From the NCBI RefSeq assembly GCF_900103605.1, contig NZ_FNHY01000005.1, forward strand, positions 220,018-284,017: a stretch of DNA of 64,000 nt, in the 5' to 3' direction. Positions within the stretch are counted from its first letter, which is position 1. Each line of letters starts with the position of its first letter. Below are positions 62,501-64,000 of the stretch, piece by piece. Source of the DNA: Psychrobacillus sp. OK028. GTDB taxonomy: Bacteria > Bacillota > Bacilli > Bacillales_A > Planococcaceae. The notes beneath the pieces are model-generated. The model worked only from the letters and a program-made list of their open reading frames with translations. It ran no database searches and was not told the origin of the DNA. A program made the position numbers and the translations under genes.

Positions 62501-62575
62501 TGGCTGGGGTACCTGGATTCGAACCAGGGCATGATGGAATCAAAATCCATTGCCTTACCGCTTGGCTATACCCCA
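62501..62575 (-). tRNA. tRNA-Gln (UUG)
   Basis: TGGGGTA / TACCCCA acceptor, anticodon loop TTTTGAT, GGTTCGAATCC T-arm and encoded CCA. Confidence 0.95.
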
Positions 62576-62581
62576 TTGAAC

Positions 62582-62665
62582 TGGTGGAGGGGGGCGGATT
62601 CGAACCGCCGAACCCTAAGGAGCGGATTTACAGTCCGCCGCGTTTAGCCACTTCGCTACCCCTCC
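62582..62665 (-). tRNA. tRNA-Tyr (GUA)
   Basis: 84 nt with the long variable arm of type II tRNAs, acceptor GGAGGGG, anticodon loop CTGTAAA and encoded CCA. Confidence 0.95.
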
Positions 62666-62685
62666 AAAGCTAAATATCAATATGT

Positions 62686-62761
62686 TGGTGGAGGATGACG
62701 GGCTCGAACCGCCGACCCTCTGCTTGTAAGGCAGATGCTCTCCCAGCTGAGCTAATCCTCC
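62686..62761 (-). tRNA. tRNA-Val (UAC)
   Basis: GGAGGAT / ATCCTCC acceptor, anticodon loop CTTACAA, GGTTCGAGCC T-arm and encoded CCA. Confidence 0.95.
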
Positions 62762-62919
62762 TGGGTTATAAAAAATATTTGTACGTTATAGTTTTCCATC
62801 GTGAACTAGTATTATTCATTCAGATGAAATTATTCTATGTCTTTGTTAAAACCAGACAAGAATTATAATATCATATATCTGACATTAGGACAAGTTTTTT
62901 CCTTAAATAATTTGTAGTA

Positions 62920-62992
62920 AGCTTCCAACCGGATTCGAACCGGTGACCTCTTCCTTACCATGGAAGCACTCTACCTACTGAGCTATGGAAGC
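62920..62992 (-). tRNA. tRNA-Thr (GGU)
   Basis: GCTTCCA / TGGAAGC acceptor, anticodon loop ATGGTAA, GGTTCGAATCC T-arm. CCA is not encoded (ends TTAC). The 158-bp gap to tRNA-Val is AT-rich and may contain a promoter. Confidence 0.93.
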
Positions 62993-63005
62993 AAAGACAA
63001 AAAAA

Positions 63006-63080
63006 TGGCTCCGAAGGTAGGACTCGAACCTACGACCAATCGATTAACAGTCGATTGCTCTACCACTGAGCTACTTCGGA
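63006..63080 (-). tRNA. tRNA-Asn (GUU)
   Basis: TCCGAAG / CTTCGGA acceptor, anticodon loop CTGTTAA, GGTTCGAGTCC T-arm and encoded CCA. Confidence 0.95.
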
Positions 63081-63345
63081 ACGTTTTTAAAGTACAAATA
63101 TAATTATAGCAACTCTATTTAAAATTTCAAGCTTGGATTTGAAGAATTACTTATAATGCAGATGCCCCTTGTGGATGCATGTGGCACGGTGTGCAGTCAT
63201 CAACATTACAGTTAACAATGTGAAAGTGTTTTCCGTACAAAATTGTTATCTAAAATGATGAGATTAGTTAAAATAGCTGTATAGATCACTCTTGCATACT
63301 ATCTTATATTAAAGAGCACGATTTTATATTGTTTGAAAGTATGAT

Positions 63346-63498
63346 AGCCCATAGAATTGTCCATATAGCCCTTAAGTTTATTAATATAGCCCATAATCGG
63401 CTGATATCCGCCCATAAATTACTTTAAAGCCCATAAATAAAGCAATATAGCCCTTAATACTGTAACTATAGCCCATAAAGTAATTATATAGCACATAA
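63346..63498. repeat. Array of eight degenerate repeats (AGCCCATAA core), about 21-bp period
   Basis: Cores AGCCCATAA, AGCCCTTAA, CGCCCATAA or AGCACATAA begin at 63346, 63367, 63388, 63409, 63428, 63449, 63470 and 63490, preceded by AT or TAT. Successive distances are 21, 21, 21, 19, 21, 21 and 20. The array abuts the rRNA operon terminator. The rest of 63081-63345 is AT-rich with no gene recognised. Confidence 0.85.
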
Positions 63499-63510
63499 CT
63501 ATCTATAATA

Positions 63511-63549
63511 AAAAAAGTCGTTACCGATAAACTCGGTAACGACTTTTTT
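63511..63549 (-). terminator. rRNA operon terminator
   Basis: Perfect 15-bp stem AAAAAAGTCGTTACC / GGTAACGACTTTTTT, four bases after the 5S gene on the minus strand. Confidence 0.95.
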
Positions 63550-63553
63550 ATTG

Positions 63554-63671
63554 ATGCCCAGCGACGTCCTACTCTCACAGGAGGAGACCCCCAACTACCA
63601 TCGGCGCTGAAGAGCTTAACTTCCGTGTTCGGTATGGGAACGGGTGTGACCTCTTCGCCATCATCACTAGA
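63554..63671 (-). rRNA. rrf: 5S rRNA
   Basis: About 118 nt: TCTAGTGATGATGGCGAAGA, GGTCACACCCGTTCCCATAC, CGAACACGGAAGTTAAGCTC, GATGGTAGTTGGGGG and TAGGACGTCGCTGGGCATC. The ends are estimated from the pairing of the termini. Confidence 0.96.
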
Positions 63672-63856
63672 CTCTTTGGCTTTCAATACACATCGTACTT
63701 CTTCGTCAACTTCATTCGTTCGGTCAGTCACGTACGTTAGTACGTTCCTTTCCTCTCTCAATTGTTTCCTCGAATTACTCGTGTCTTGAAACCCTCATGT
63801 ATAGAGTGTTTGTTCACTCAAAACTGGATAAACGACATTGTTTCGTTAAACAAATT

Positions 63857-64000
63857 TGGTTAAGTCCTCGATCGATTAGTATTCGTCAGCTGCACGTGTC
63901 GCCACGCTTCCACCCCGAACCTATCTACCTCATCGTCTTTGAGGGATCTTACTTACTTGCGTAATGGGAAATCTCATCTTGAGGGGGGCTTCGTGCTTAG
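63857..64000 (-). rRNA. rrl: 23S rRNA, 3' end (cut by window edge)
   Basis: The last about 144 nt of 23S rRNA, ending TACTAATCGATCGAGGACTT and AACC. GTTCGGGGTGGAAGCGTGGC upstream is conserved domain VI sequence. It is separated from 5S by a 185-bp spacer. Confidence 0.95.

Noticed and set aside
62346..62576. 76-codon frame across tRNA genes
   Set aside because: It lies on tRNA-Ala and tRNA-Gln and has no ribosome site.
63346..63498. CRISPR-like array
   Set aside because: Core words are only about 9 bp, degenerate, with no constant long repeat, no unique spacers of normal length and no cas genes.
63381..63761. 126-codon frame over 5S rRNA and the repeat array
   Set aside because: It overlaps the 5S gene; it is a chance frame.

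Overview
The window is low-GC Firmicute DNA. The combination of a sigW-rsiW pair, the cdaA-cdaR-glmM block, a glmS ribozyme, a c-di-AMP riboswitch, a Phe-type T-box and a 23S-5S-tRNA cluster points to Bacillales. A Planococcaceae/Caryophanaceae relative such as Psychrobacillus, Lysinibacillus or Sporosarcina fits best; the genus is inference. Many start codons were moved from the longest reading frame to the codon served by a Shine-Dalgarno sequence.

Layout. 1-12.6 kb: chromosomal genes for azoreductase, transporters, regulators, acetyltransferases, KtrB potassium uptake under a ydaO-type riboswitch, an amino-acid exporter, the AdaA/AdaB alkylation repair pair, and a sodium symporter under a T-box. 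12.7-21.4 kb: metal resistance, with csoR-copZ-copA-ydhK (copper), czcD-czrA (zinc/cobalt/cadmium), a ZIP transporter and arsR-arsB-arsC. 21.5-25.2 kb: a GntR/FCD regulator and a membrane gluconate-dehydrogenase-like operon preceded by two TTTTGTATACAAAA palindromes. 25.5-29.8 kb: a clearly more GC-rich insert encoding a parallel beta-helix lipoprotein and a secreted GH3 glycosidase.

30,415-50,222: a complete Tn7-like transposon of 19,808 bp. It has TGT...ACA ends, three spaced TnsB-type sites at the left end, four sites at exact 20-bp spacing at the right end, and a perfect 5-bp target duplication (TTATA). It sits 24 bp past the glmS stop codon, the classical attTn7 position, and separates glmS from its terminator. 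It carries tnsA-B-C-D (no tnsE), a short type II CBASS operon (CD-NTase, E2-like protein, HNH-SAVED nuclease), a NYN-domain gene, and small secreted proteins interspersed with a dispersed double-hairpin repeat (six full, two partial copies). A 153-bp structure with its own left- and right-type ends lies inside the element, suggesting layered insertions.

50.2-62.3 kb: conserved core with glmS and its ribozyme, ggt, a DJ-1/PfpI protein, paiA, glmM-cdaR-cdaA, rsiW-sigW, rocF and an acetyltransferase. 62.4-64 kb: six tRNA genes, 5S rRNA and the 3' end of 23S rRNA, all on the minus strand. Two unrelated arrays of short degenerate repeats with about 21-bp periodicity (4.38-4.51 kb and 63.35-63.50 kb) each abut an intrinsic terminator. 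Links within the window: CdaA makes c-di-AMP, which the ktrB leader should sense; GlmS and GlmM act in the same amino-sugar pathway; and the Tn7-like element uses the glmS end as its safe site.
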